A program made the position numbers and the translations under genes. 64,000 nucleotides of DNA from Lunularia cruciata (lineage: Eukaryota > Streptophyta > Marchantiopsida > Lunulariales > Lunulariaceae). Numbering within the stretch: the stretch's first letter is position 1; every line of letters begins with the position of its first letter. This document shows positions 20,632-29,389 of this stretch, piece after piece. The stretch covers positions 4,774,001 through 4,838,000 of the forward strand of contig OX419760.1 of assembly GCA_948567375.1 (NCBI GenBank), given 5' to 3'. The notes under the pieces were generated by a model, which was not told the origin of the DNA, made no database searches, and saw nothing but the letters and a program-made list of their open reading frames with translations.

Positions 20632-22234
20632 TTGGACCCAAGCTTATTGGAGACAAAGACGGAGGGTTTGGAGGTTCTTGAGGAGTCACACAAGTTATTT
20701 TGCCTTCAGTATGAAGGATTGGGTGCTCTGAATGGACCTGGTATACGGATTGAGTTGACTAGCAACACACCAGTTTTCCGACGTCCTTATCGATATAGTG
20801 ATATGGAAAGGACATTGATTCAGAGCCGGAGTAGTGACCTTTTTGAGGCTGGTTTGGTAGAGATTTCACATGGAGAGTATTTATCAGCGACAGTGATGCC
20901 AGCCAAGAAGGATATGCATGGCAACTATACAGATAGGCGGATGTATGGAGATTACCGTCCCATCAACCAACAGACTAGGGCTGATCGGTATGACATGCAT
21001 ACACCGGAGGAGATTTTTGATGCGATAGGGCATGCAAAGATCTTCAATACTTTGGATCTTCGAGAGAGATATCATCAGTTGCCAATCAGGGAGGAAGATA
21101 ACTCCAAGATAGCATTTTGGGCTATTGATTCTCACGGCAAGGATGTGTTATATCAATGGAGGTTCTTACTATTTGGGTTAAAGAACGCTCCTACTGAGTT
21201 CCACAGGGTCATGGATAGGATCCTAGTTTGATTGGATTTTGCTTGATGTTATATTGATGACATTTTGGTTTATAGCACTATTGTGGAGGAGCATGAGAGA
21301 CAATTGTTAGAGGTGTTTGAGAGGTTGAGATCTCATGGACTCAAATTACATCCTGGGAAGTGTAGGTTCTTCCACGAGCAGGTTGAGTATTTGGGTCACA
21401 CTATCTACCCTATAGGACTTGGTGTTCAGTAGACCAAGGTGGAGGCTATTGCACGTATTCCTCGGCCTACGGATGTGACCAGAGTGCGAGCATTCCTTGG
21501 GTTGGCAAACTTCTATCGCCGCTATGTTAGAGGATTTAGTGCCATTGCCAAGGCCTTGACAAAGCTGACCAAGCTTACAGAAGAGTGGTGTTGGGGAGAT
21601 GAGCAGGAGAGAGCTTTTGTAGAGCTCAAGGAAAGGTTGACATCTACTCCTATTTTGAGGAGACCGATCAAGGGATGACCATTTTAGGTTCACACTGTTG
21701 GAGTATGTTGGGGCTTGGAGCGGTGCTCACCCAGCATGATGATGAGGAGAAGGAGTTTGTGGTGGCCTTTGCTAGTCGCTCCAACAATTCAGCGGAGGCA
21801 AAGTATAGTTCCTATGAAGGAGAGTGCTTGGTAGCAATTTGGGCAATAGCACATTTCCGATGTTATCTATTTGGTAACCCCTTCACTCTCATCGCTGATC
21901 ATCAGCCGCTGAAGTGGTTGATGGAGTCCAACAAGCTTTCAGGGAAGCTTGCACAATGGGCTCTGATTTTACTGGAGTATGATTTCACGGTTGTTCACAG
22001 ACCTGGAGTGGTGAACCGTGATGCAAATGGGTTGAGTAGAAACCCATGTCCCAGCCAGCAAGATCAGACCGGAGCACGTTGGCATGGTGAGATAGATGAG
22101 GAGATGGTGCTAGGTTGGCATGCATCGGCCTTTCTGTGTATATTTGTAGAGGCTTTGGTGGTATCTCTCTCAGTGCATACAAGAGGAGTTATTGAGGTCA
22201 TAGATCCAAAGAGTGAAGATGTTGGTACAGTTTA
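20632..22234 (+). pseudogene. A1 reverse transcriptase and RNase H
   Basis: Ty3-type RT: RDLFEAGLV-like entry, MYGDYRPINQQTRADRY, FNTLDLRERYHQ, LLFGLKNAPTEFHRVMD and the catalytic YIDD at 21250-21261. Two stops precede YIDD (near 21229 and 21244); A2 has sense codons there. Downstream ARIPRPTDVTRVRAFLGLANFYRRYVRG is the usual connection segment. RNase H begins near 21685; two stops here (GGATGA and TTTTAG, 21676-21688) are also in A2. A one-base deletion near 21692 removes the first Asp context in A1. The rest (YASRSNNSAEAKYSS-type block, LIADHQPLKWL) is readable to 22234. Confidence 0.88.
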
Positions 22235-23304
22235 GCGAGACATTCATGATGATGTCTTAGTGATGGACTATCTTTGCACTGGTGTTGTGGGTGGCACAGT
22301 TGGGGCCAAGGAGAGAGACCGTGTTCTTCAGCAAGCCAGACGGTTCAGATTGGAGGGTAGACACCTTTTGCGTGTATGGGAGGATGGTAGATGCGAGTAG
22401 TACCACTTCCATTACAGAGACCCTAATTGGTCCGTCATGCTCATGAGGAGCTAGGACATTTTGGACTAAAGCGTACTTATAGCTTACTCCAAAGTCATTA
22501 TTGGGGGCACGGTATGCAGACCAAGGTATAGCAGTTTGTTGCCAAATGTATGGTTTGTGACCGAGTTAGAGCATCATTCAATGTCCTACGCCACAGTTAC
22601 ACCCATCACCTATCATGGGATTGGGTTACCGTTGGAGTTTGGACTTTGCCGGACCTTTACTGCTAACTGTGAGACATCATCGGTATGTTTTGGTGATGGT
22701 GGAGCACTTCTCCAAGTGGATTGAGTTGGTGGTACTTCCTGACAAGTCTAGTGAAGGGACAGCTTACTTGTTCCTAGATCGAGTTCTTAGTCATTTTGGT
22801 GCACCAGTTAAGGTTTTGACTGATCAGGGTACATAGTTCTTGGGAGAGTTTTAGGTCTTGTGTGACAAGGCTTTGATTGATCATCGTACTACATCCCGAG
22901 ATCACCCTAAGGCAGATGGCTTAGCAAAGAGAATGTTTCAGACGGTGAAGAGAGGATTGCAAAAGTATGGTTTGCAGAGAGGCCACTTGGGAGATTGGGA
23001 TCTCCAATTACCTTGGTTGGCCATGGGCTATCGGTTCAGCCGACAAGCCTCCTTAGCATCCTTCTCTCCATACTTTCTACTCTATGGACGAGATCCACAT
23101 TTACCTGCAGCCATTTGTCAAGGTGCTACTGTAGTTTTGGACTTGGATGACCCCGATGTATGGATGAGCGCATGTTCTCAGCGGGCAAAGATCTTTCAAA
23201 GAGTGATGTCGATGGCCTTTGAGAACTTGGCGATTGCTCAGCATAGAGATACTTTACGATATGCTACCATTCAAGGAAGAGGTTATAGACCCTCGATCCG
23301 TTGA
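22235..23304 (+). pseudogene. A1 DDE-type integrase
   Basis: Zinc-binding HHCC region (HEELGHFG ... CMVCDRVRA, about 22440-22565), then the core: WSLDFAGPL (first Asp, near 22632), VLTDQGT (second Asp, near 22812) and a HPKADGLAKR block near 22900 where retroviral-type integrases have Glu; here and in A2 it is Lys. C-terminal region WDLQLPWLAMGYRFSRQASLASFSPYFLLYGRDP is typical. Several frameshifts and stops (22397, 22530, 22833, 22852, 23302). This is clearly DDE integrase and not a tyrosine recombinase. Confidence 0.85.
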
Positions 23305-23346
23305 TTTCATCCAGGCGACTATGTATATCTATAGCAGATAGCACCG

Positions 23347-23690
23347 ATGACACTTGATGTTTCTATAGGCCGCACTATCTTGAGAGTGCGTGAGGTTTTG
23401 CCATTTGGAGTCCTTGTGTTAGAAGGACGTGATGGTGTTGTTTGGAAGGATCATCTGCGCAATTGTGCGCCATGTCACCTCCCAAACATTGATGGTACTA
23501 TGGACCCAAGCTTGGCACTTGTACGTGCAGGCTTGAGGTGTATGTTATGTGGCTCTTCTGGTGGAGCTACTACTATGTTAGTGTGTGATAATTGTTCGAG
23601 AGGATGGCATATGGCATGTATGACTCCTCTTCTCACGATGGTTCCTCAGGGATAGTGGTTATGTACTAGATGTACTTGACCTATATCTAG
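23347..23690 (+). pseudogene. A1 C-terminal domain with PHD finger
   Basis: After a GPY/F-like stretch (ILRVREVLPFGVLVLEG) comes a Cys4-His-Cys3 PHD finger: CMLC, then MLVCDNC, GWHMAC and WLCTRC, spanning about 23540-23682. PHD fingers read histone H3 tails in chromatin proteins, so it may guide integration or retain the element at chromatin, as chromodomains do in chromoviruses. A stop lies just before the last Trp-Cys pair (23653, probable Gln codon); A2 has a stop at the previous Gln, two codons upstream. The zinc ligands are all present. Confidence 0.85.
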
Positions 23691-23699
23691 TTCATTCTT

Positions 23700-23790
23700 T
23701 ATATGGTATAGATTGCAAACAGGCGACTAACGATGGGACTCCATAGCACCCGGCCTCATGATCTTTGCCCATTAGAGGGTATACCATATA
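23700..23790 (+). repeat. Conserved 11-bp stem in A1 3' UTR
   Basis: TATATGGTATA (23700-23710) and its exact complement TATACCATATA (23780-23790). The same pair exists in A2 at 54871-54881 and 54951-54961, although the sequence between has drifted. It may be an RNA structure used for packaging or 3' processing. Confidence 0.7.
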
Positions 23791-23837
23791 CTTAGAGTAG
23801 ATGGCTATCTAGAGTTAGAGGGACCTAACCGCCAGCT

Positions 23838-23848
23838 AGGGGGGCAAT
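23838..23848 (+). other. A1 polypurine-like tract
   Basis: AGGGGGGCAAT directly precedes U (TGTGGCAC). Conserved in A2 at 54813-54823. It fits the plus-strand primer of LTR elements. Confidence 0.65.
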
Positions 23849-23952
23849 TGTGGCACTTTAGAGTCTATGTATGACTTATGTGTGAGTTGTGCTTCTATAG
23901 TGTATGATGTTGACAGCGATGTATGTTGTGTAGCGATGTATATATGCACGAC
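23849..23952 (+). repeat. A1 terminal repeat block U, first copy
   Basis: Starts TGTGGCACTTTAG and ends GCACGAC. Repeated at 24414-24517. Confidence 0.85.
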
Positions 23953-24413
23953 AGCTGTCACGCCATTTGTAGTGCCGCATCTAGATGCTCGGACACTAGA
24001 GTTCCCGTGATAGTAGTTAGAGTTATTTCAGCAGTTTCTCAGAGACTACTTTCTGACGGTTAGATTTTGTGTTCAGGGTACTGACTTCACGGTGGGGCCC
24101 ACCGTCACTTTGCACCGTTCGCACCGTCGAGTGTATCGTCAGTGGGACCGTTAGGGTTCCAGAGCTAGCTCGAGTCCAGAGGGTATAGTTTCAAAGTGAG
24201 CTCCAGAGAGCTCACTTCTCTGATATTGAGCCTTCGAGTTCCTGGCTATGGTGGACAGAGGCCGGCGAGGGCAACTGGATTCTCTATGCTTGAGTGGGTG
24301 TGACTTGACTGTAATCAATGCCCATTTGTTGATAGTTTATAGAGTGACAGATCAAGTACTGATCGGAGTTGAGTTGAGAGTGGTAAGTTGAGAGTGGTAA
24401 ACAATCTGATTAT
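23953..24413 (+). repeat. A1 terminal repeat block V
   Basis: Starts AGCTGTCACGCC, ends CAATCTGATTAT. The equivalent V stands alone at the 5' end of A2 (62757-63202). Confidence 0.85.
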
Positions 24414-24517
24414 TGTGGCACTTTAGAATCCAAGTATAACTTATATATGAGTTGTGCTTCTATAGTGTATGATGTTGACAGCGATGTACGTTGTGTAGCG
24501 ATGTATATACGCCCGAC
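24414..24517 (+). repeat. A1 terminal repeat block U, second copy
   Basis: 104-bp near-copy of 23849-23952, ending CCCGAC at the same relative position; unrelated flank starts at 24518. This is the 3' end of A1. Confidence 0.85.
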
Positions 24518-24948
24518 GAATTTGACATTGGATGCAGATACACCAAAAAGCTTATGGATGCTCTCCAACTAGAGTATTGTGCAATGATTTTGAAGGCCAC
24601 TTCTTGTACACAATACCAATGCAATGGCGCATTGTGGTATGTAGCTCTCATCCCAAACCGAATTCTTTGATAAACCCACTATCCCATTATATCCCCATTC
24701 CCATGAGCCGCCATCACGCCTGAATAAGTTGAACAGATTGTTTAATTATCCTTGCCGATTTGCAGCTGAGGGCCATTGTGGTTCACCAGGCTCGGATTGC
24801 ACCTTAAATAAAATTGTCAGCAATCCACGAATAGAATTGGAGTTGATGGACTCATTTCCTTCCAGGCAGTATCCGTTTGACTGTTTAAGGAGAACACTTG
24901 TAGCTCTTTCTTCTTTCCCGATAAGAATTACTGCACCTAGTTTTTAGC

Positions 24949-25004
24949 ACCCTTGTACGGCTTGATGAGGTCTTCCCACCCTTCGTGTTCTCTACGCGAT
25001 CGCC
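24949..25004. repeat. Dispersed short repeat, copy 1
   Basis: Consensus reads CTTGTACGGCTTGATGGGGT followed by CTTCCCATCCTTCGTG and TACGCGATCG. Other copies: 36573, 46507, 47231. Confidence 0.7.
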
Positions 25005-25024
25005 TTTTTCGCGATCGCCTTTTT
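24995..25024. repeat. Two tandem copies of CGCGATCGCCTTTTT
   Basis: A perfect 15-bp direct duplication at the end of dispersed repeat copy 1. Confidence 0.9.
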
Positions 25025-25520
25025 CACGGTTCTAGAGTGGTTTCTGTTCACATTTAATGAAAATTCAGTCCAAGTCACAACTCAACCAAATATTATACCG
25101 TTGTAGGGTCTAGGGTTGTATCAAGGGCTTGCAAACACGAACACTAAATTTTATGCATGAATCATATGACTTTCAACCTGTTTCATGTCAAACGGGACTG
25201 CAGGACACGAACCACGGGGCCCTTATGCACGCAGGCGCTGAGGCATCTCTCTTTCTTAAATCTGGCAACAACGCGGTAGCTATTATGATGGCGAGATTCA
25301 GAGGTTTCAACACGGGAAATATTGAAATAGAATATCTTCCTCGAGACCTATTTTAGTAAGATTCAATCCCGCAAGAATATAACTCAGTTGCATTAGTGGC
25401 AGCTTAACTTTCAGCCGTATGATGAGAACTAATTCCAAGTTAAAACGTTCAAGTTTGGACATCCTTTTCTTGCATGCCGTCTTTCTGAATTATTACTCAT
25501 CACCGGAATGTTTCTGACAG

Positions 25521-25973
25521 GGAACCGTTGCGGAAGTAGAAACCAACGTAAAGAAGATCGAGAAAAAGCTGGCTCATGCACAAGTTGAAATCAGGGACAC
25601 GGTATCTCAAACATTACTGGCAAGAGGATGATTGACAACCCACATGGCTCCACCCAAGACACCACCCTCTGAGTACAAACAGAATCTCCAGAAACACCAA
25701 TGGAAATTCAGGTCTACGTATAAGAGCTTCAAGAAAGCAAGGGGTCAGAGTTCCACGGAAACGAATCTGTGGGATATTTCTGTTGGTCAACTGGACAGTT
25801 TCGAAAAGTATCTTGCTGAAACATCGAAAGCGTTGAAGAAACCTGTAGAAAGAGAACATAGGTGCCCTCACTGCGAGATCCGCGTTGCAGACAGGGTTGC
25901 GATTCAACACCTTCAGAAACTGGGTCTGGCTCGTCCTTCAATGCTCGATTATTTAGATAAAAGTTCTTGCTAG
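25521..25973 (+). pseudogene. Possible exon or gene relic, unknown protein
   Basis: After an acceptor-like TTTCTGACAG a single frame runs 150 codons with one TGA at 25629. The first part is charged and helical (VETNVKKIEKKLAHAQVEI), the second has CPHCEIRVADRVAIQHLQKL, a CXXC followed by His like half of a zinc finger. The stop could mark the true end of one gene, or the whole may be a decayed exon. I do not recognise the family. Codon texture looks protein-like, but support is weak. Confidence 0.35.
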
Positions 25974-26729
25974 AGGAGACAGCAAATAATGCCCAAACAG
26001 CAGGCCTGTCGTTACTCAAGAATCTCTATTTCGCAAAAACCATATGATTGGGATACGTCAATCGAGGTACCTTGGAGGTCAAGGTGTGTACCAGTGTGCT
26101 CTCGTCGTTGTCTCTGACGTGTGTACCAGTGTGTCCATGACAGCCAAGGACATAAGTAAAATACCTACCTCGACGATTTGGAGTCAAACAGGCTTTTGGC
26201 TCAAGAGATCTTTGATCCAGAATTCCTGCACTGTAGCGTGAACCTGCACGTAGATGTAATGCCGGTAGTATATGTAGTTGAAGATGATAAACAACAATTC
26301 ATCATTCAGTTGGCTCAATTGAACACGTTTTACAAGAAAGTCACAAGAGAACAGAATGGACGGTAACAACACCTGACGCAGCCAAAATGCTCTGCTGATA
26401 GAGAGATCCATTTTTTATCGACATCTTCGAAGAACTCAGCTGGAATGAGCCATTGAAGACTATGTACACGAGTCAAAAATGATATTCTGCTTTGCTTCTG
26501 CAAAACTTCAATTGGGCAATGCTGATTATCCGGACCTTTGTCATGGATCAGCTCCGAAATGCTTGGAGCACTTTGATCTCGCAATTCATCCAAACTTATT
26601 CTAACGTGCTATAAAGGTACTCTACACTTTTCTCGGACAGTTAATCGTATGCCCAATGCAGGTTCACCATCCATTGATAGGGAACGCTGGAGTAAACACA
26701 AGGAAGATCTCGAGGTAAAGCGTGCCTTG

Positions 26730-28388
26730 TTAGGTATTAAGTCTGTAATTCACTCTCTCGTCCCTGAGAACCTTCTCCGCTATGGGTCCCCAGACACGCA
26801 CGACAGAGACAGGGTGATTCATCATCAGCCCGATGCTCCTCATAAGCAAGGACACTCGAGTGGGCATGATAACCAATTCACCAGTCTTCTGCCATGGATC
26901 AGTCTCGAACATTTTGTCCATAAATTGCTGTACATTCAACCCGTCGGTAACATCTCGTCCGTCTTGATCGAGACAAACCACCACCATCTTCCTAACAACA
27001 GTGGGATCGGAATACTTGGAAACATACCCGTTTGCGTTAACTATCTCCAGGACACGAGCTTGGTCCTGCCGGTGCAAAGCGACAATTAGCTTCACCATGT
27101 CAAGCCTCTGCTCGCGAGTAAGCCGTTTCACTTGGCCATAGTCAATCAGTCCGATCCGCCCATCTGGACAGAGTAAAAAGTTGCCAGGATGTGGATCAGC
27201 ATTGAAGAAACCATCCACGAGAAGTTGATGTCCGTGCACTCGCAGCAGAGTGTCCATGATCTTCGCTGAATTCAAGGGAATGAAAGAGTCGATGTACGGA
27301 GCTTTGGGAAGAGCTACAAACCCCAAAGTAAAGACTTGAACAAGAGGCTGCGCAATCGTGTTGTACAACCAGAGAGGATAATTTAGAATCTCATTCCTGA
27401 TGTGGAGCAAAATACGGTACAATTCGAGGGATGCTGCACTTGGCCCACTGTACGGCGGAGGTAGCCCTTCCTTGAAGTACTTTGCCTTCACTTCGCGCTG
27501 CATTTCCTCAAAATCTACGCCTTGTTTAGCTGCCCATCTCCTGCCCGTCTCCCTAATTCCGTCGATCAATTTTGGACCTGGTATAAAGTCCATGACTAAT
27601 ACATCCTTGGTGCAGAACTTCAGATATGGTTTGGGGACGACGACTTCTTTTCTAAATTTTCTCATGTTCTGATGCACCCTCTCCAGCTGCTCAGCCTCTT
27701 TCGTGTAATCGAACTCCGTCATAAATTGACGTTCAATCTCATCGAACATGATCACCTGCTCTGGAGCCATCACACCGCAGAATGCTCTTGCTGTCTTTAG
27801 ATCACCCCGGAATAATGTTTCAATTCCAGGAGTTTGCACTTTGATAGCAACGTCAGCTCCATTTACCTTCAATCTTGCTCGAAACACTTGCCCGATCGAC
27901 GCCGTCCCAATAGGTTTCTCGGGATTGAAACCTGTAAGAACATCCGCTAAATCCCCCACCCCGAAGGATTTTTTCATAATATTTAAGATAGTTTCTTTAT
28001 CAGTGTCATGAGGGACCTGATCTTCCAAGGTCCGTAACTTCTCACTGTAAGCATCAGGAATCATGTCAGTCCGACTGCCTATGTACTGACCTACCTTCAC
28101 GTAAAATCCCCGCAATTCTCGAAATGTGTTAAGCACATGATCGGCGTATTTCTCGTGCAGAACATCCCACTCTGCATCAGCCTCTGGGGAATTAGAAACT
28201 GGCCCCAAGTACTTCTGCTTCAATTCGACCACCCTGTAATGAGCAATCACCGGACCCAGACCCGTCCACAGCTTCAAGCTCCGCTGATCCGTGGCATAGG
28301 CGTATCCCAGTCCTCCCCCAAGCCCTACTCCGGTCGTGATCAGAGCACCCTTCACAACTCCTCTCAAAATTCGACCGAAGCGCGCCAT
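26730..28388 (-). CDS. ABC1/ADCK/UbiB-family atypical kinase
   Basis: A 552-residue intact ORF without introns. The start is the ATG at 28388; three codons further upstream the frame has only GTG. Residues about 10-35 are a Gly-rich hydrophobic segment, likely a membrane anchor or part of an organelle-targeting region. Family hallmarks in order: the KxGQ motif in FYVKVGQYIGSR, the Ala/Ser loop IGTASIGQVF, the ATP Lys in VAIKVQ, the catalytic loop FNADPHPGNFL, and LIDYGQVK in place of DFG. Members support quinone/prenyl-lipid metabolism in mitochondria and plastids. An extra ~90-residue segment (LPPPYSGPSAAS region) separates N- and C-lobe motifs. The closest subgroup looks ADCK1-like, but this is uncertain. 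This is the best intact host gene here. Confidence 0.93.
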   Translation of the reverse strand: MARFGRILRGVVKGALITTGVGLGGGLGYAYATDQRSLKLWTGLGPVIAHYRVVELKQKYLGPVSNSPEADAEWDVLHEKYADHVLNTFRELRGFYVKVGQYIGSRTDMIPDAYSEKLRTLEDQVPHDTDKETILNIMKKSFGVGDLADVLTGFNPEKPIGTASIGQVFRARLKVNGADVAIKVQTPGIETLFRGDLKTARAFCGVMAPEQVIMFDEIERQFMTEFDYTKEAEQLERVHQNMRKFRKEVVVPKPYLKFCTKDVLVMDFIPGPKLIDGIRETGRRWAAKQGVDFEEMQREVKAKYFKEGLPPPYSGPSAASLELYRILLHIRNEILNYPLWLYNTIAQPLVQVFTLGFVALPKAPYIDSFIPLNSAKIMDTLLRVHGHQLLVDGFFNADPHPGNFLLCPDGRIGLIDYGQVKRLTREQRLDMVKLIVALHRQDQARVLEIVNANGYVSKYSDPTVVRKMVVVCLDQDGRDVTDGLNVQQFMDKMFETDPWQKTGELVIMPTRVSLLMRSIGLMMNHPVSVVRVWGPIAEKVLRDERVNYRLNT

Positions 28389-29389
28389 CGCTGGCACTCT
28401 GCTGCTGGCTGGGGAGAAGTGAATGCATCGCCGAGCTCTCTTTTTCTAACACCCGACCACTCAACGCACGCGGAGACGCATGCAATCCCGCGCTTCAGGC
28501 CATCCACGACTTCCAACAGTTAAGCGGATCAACACTCCTTTCCGCACGATACTTCGTCGTTCTTCCTTTCAGTAGACGCGTAACCTTGGACACTCAGTTG
28601 TATGCCAATCGAACAACGCAGTTCGTGGGGAGGCCGATGGAGTAGTGAAACTGAAGAGGATCCAACACCAACGAGAGGATCGGAAACAAAACAGAGCCCA
28701 GTTGTCACGGTGGCCATGCCAGTCTTTGCCTGTCACTCGAGAGAGCCAGACCTCAACCTCTAGTGTGACGTTCTGTCCTGCTCTGCCTGAAACCCTAATC
28801 AACCCCTGAGAACCCTGTCTTACACTGTAAAACTTGCGCACGATACGGAACCACCCATATTGAATTCTACGGGTTTGCCACTGAATGCAATAATACCCGA
28901 AGTTGAAACCCTCTGATTTTGTCTCACCCGCGGAGATCCCCGGTCTACGTAACTCTGCAAGGGCACAGATCTTCAGAGCAAACGAGTCGGCCCGTTGTCC
29001 ACACCCGGTCATCCTGTGCCCTCGTACACTCAGAAAGTGCTGTCGGTGAACACGCGTCCTATAAGCGACAATCATTGACGAGTATCTTGCGGGTTGCTCG
29101 TGCGATTCCTCGCCTTCAAGGACTGTAGAGGCTTAAAACTGAGCCTCCTTCTTGGTTTCACCTTAGATATATACAAAAAGAAAGAAGCCGACCGCGTAGG
29201 AAAAACGAAGGACGGGAAGACCCATCAAGCCCGTACAAGGGAAAACAAAAAACAAAAAAAAGGTAAAATGGAGTTAAACCCCACTAGAGTTTATATGATC
29301 TACCCCTACCGCACCTAAGATATCCATGCTATGCAAGTCGGACGGTCTACATACAACTAAAGCATATCTACATACAACTATAGCATATG
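28389..29389. other. ABC1 kinase 5' flank, no gene seen
   Basis: Presumably 5' UTR and promoter of the kinase. Short ORFs on both strands show no domain. No tRNA or transposon end was recognised before the non-LTR element begins. Confidence 0.45.

Larger units (their letters stand above)
5531..24517 (+). mobile_element. Retroelement A1: Ty3/gypsy-like with DNA methyltransferase and PHD finger
   Basis: Order of parts: leader, gag, protease, C5-DNA methyltransferase, reverse transcriptase, RNase H, integrase, PHD finger, 3' UTR hairpin, purine tract, then U-V-U terminal repeats. It is interrupted by element B1 (10626-20161); removing B1 and one TSD leaves about 9.4 kb collinear with copy A2. 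The 5' V repeat is essentially missing: homology to A2 begins at the V/leader border. The coding region is broken by many stops and several frameshifts, so A1 is dead. The 3' end is defined by the end of the second U copy. No target duplication was found. Confidence 0.88.
24518..26729. other. Unassigned region with possible exons
   Basis: No known gene. Possible plus-strand coding signs: a good donor GTATGT after 24639; an acceptor-like TTTCTGACAG before a readable frame at 25521; another piece at about 25986-26065; and AG-exon-GT at 26662-26714, only 15 bp from the ABC1 kinase stop. They could be exons or relics of one gene disrupted by A1, but I could not join them. Also contains one copy of the dispersed 50-bp repeat. 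Confidence 0.35.

Noticed and set aside
22235-23304. Family A as a true DIRS/Ngaro element with tyrosine recombinase
   Set aside because: The pol end clearly encodes an HHCC zinc site and DDE-type core. Only the terminal-repeat layout resembles Ngaro.
24414-24517. Second U of A1 as an independent solo LTR inserted next to it
   Set aside because: The same U-V-U array with the same end point exists in A2, so it is a property of the element.
26649-27089. 146-codon plus-strand ORF overlapping the kinase 3' end
   Set aside because: Mostly antisense to the ABC1 kinase. Only the first 22 codons lie outside it and are mentioned as a weak exon candidate.
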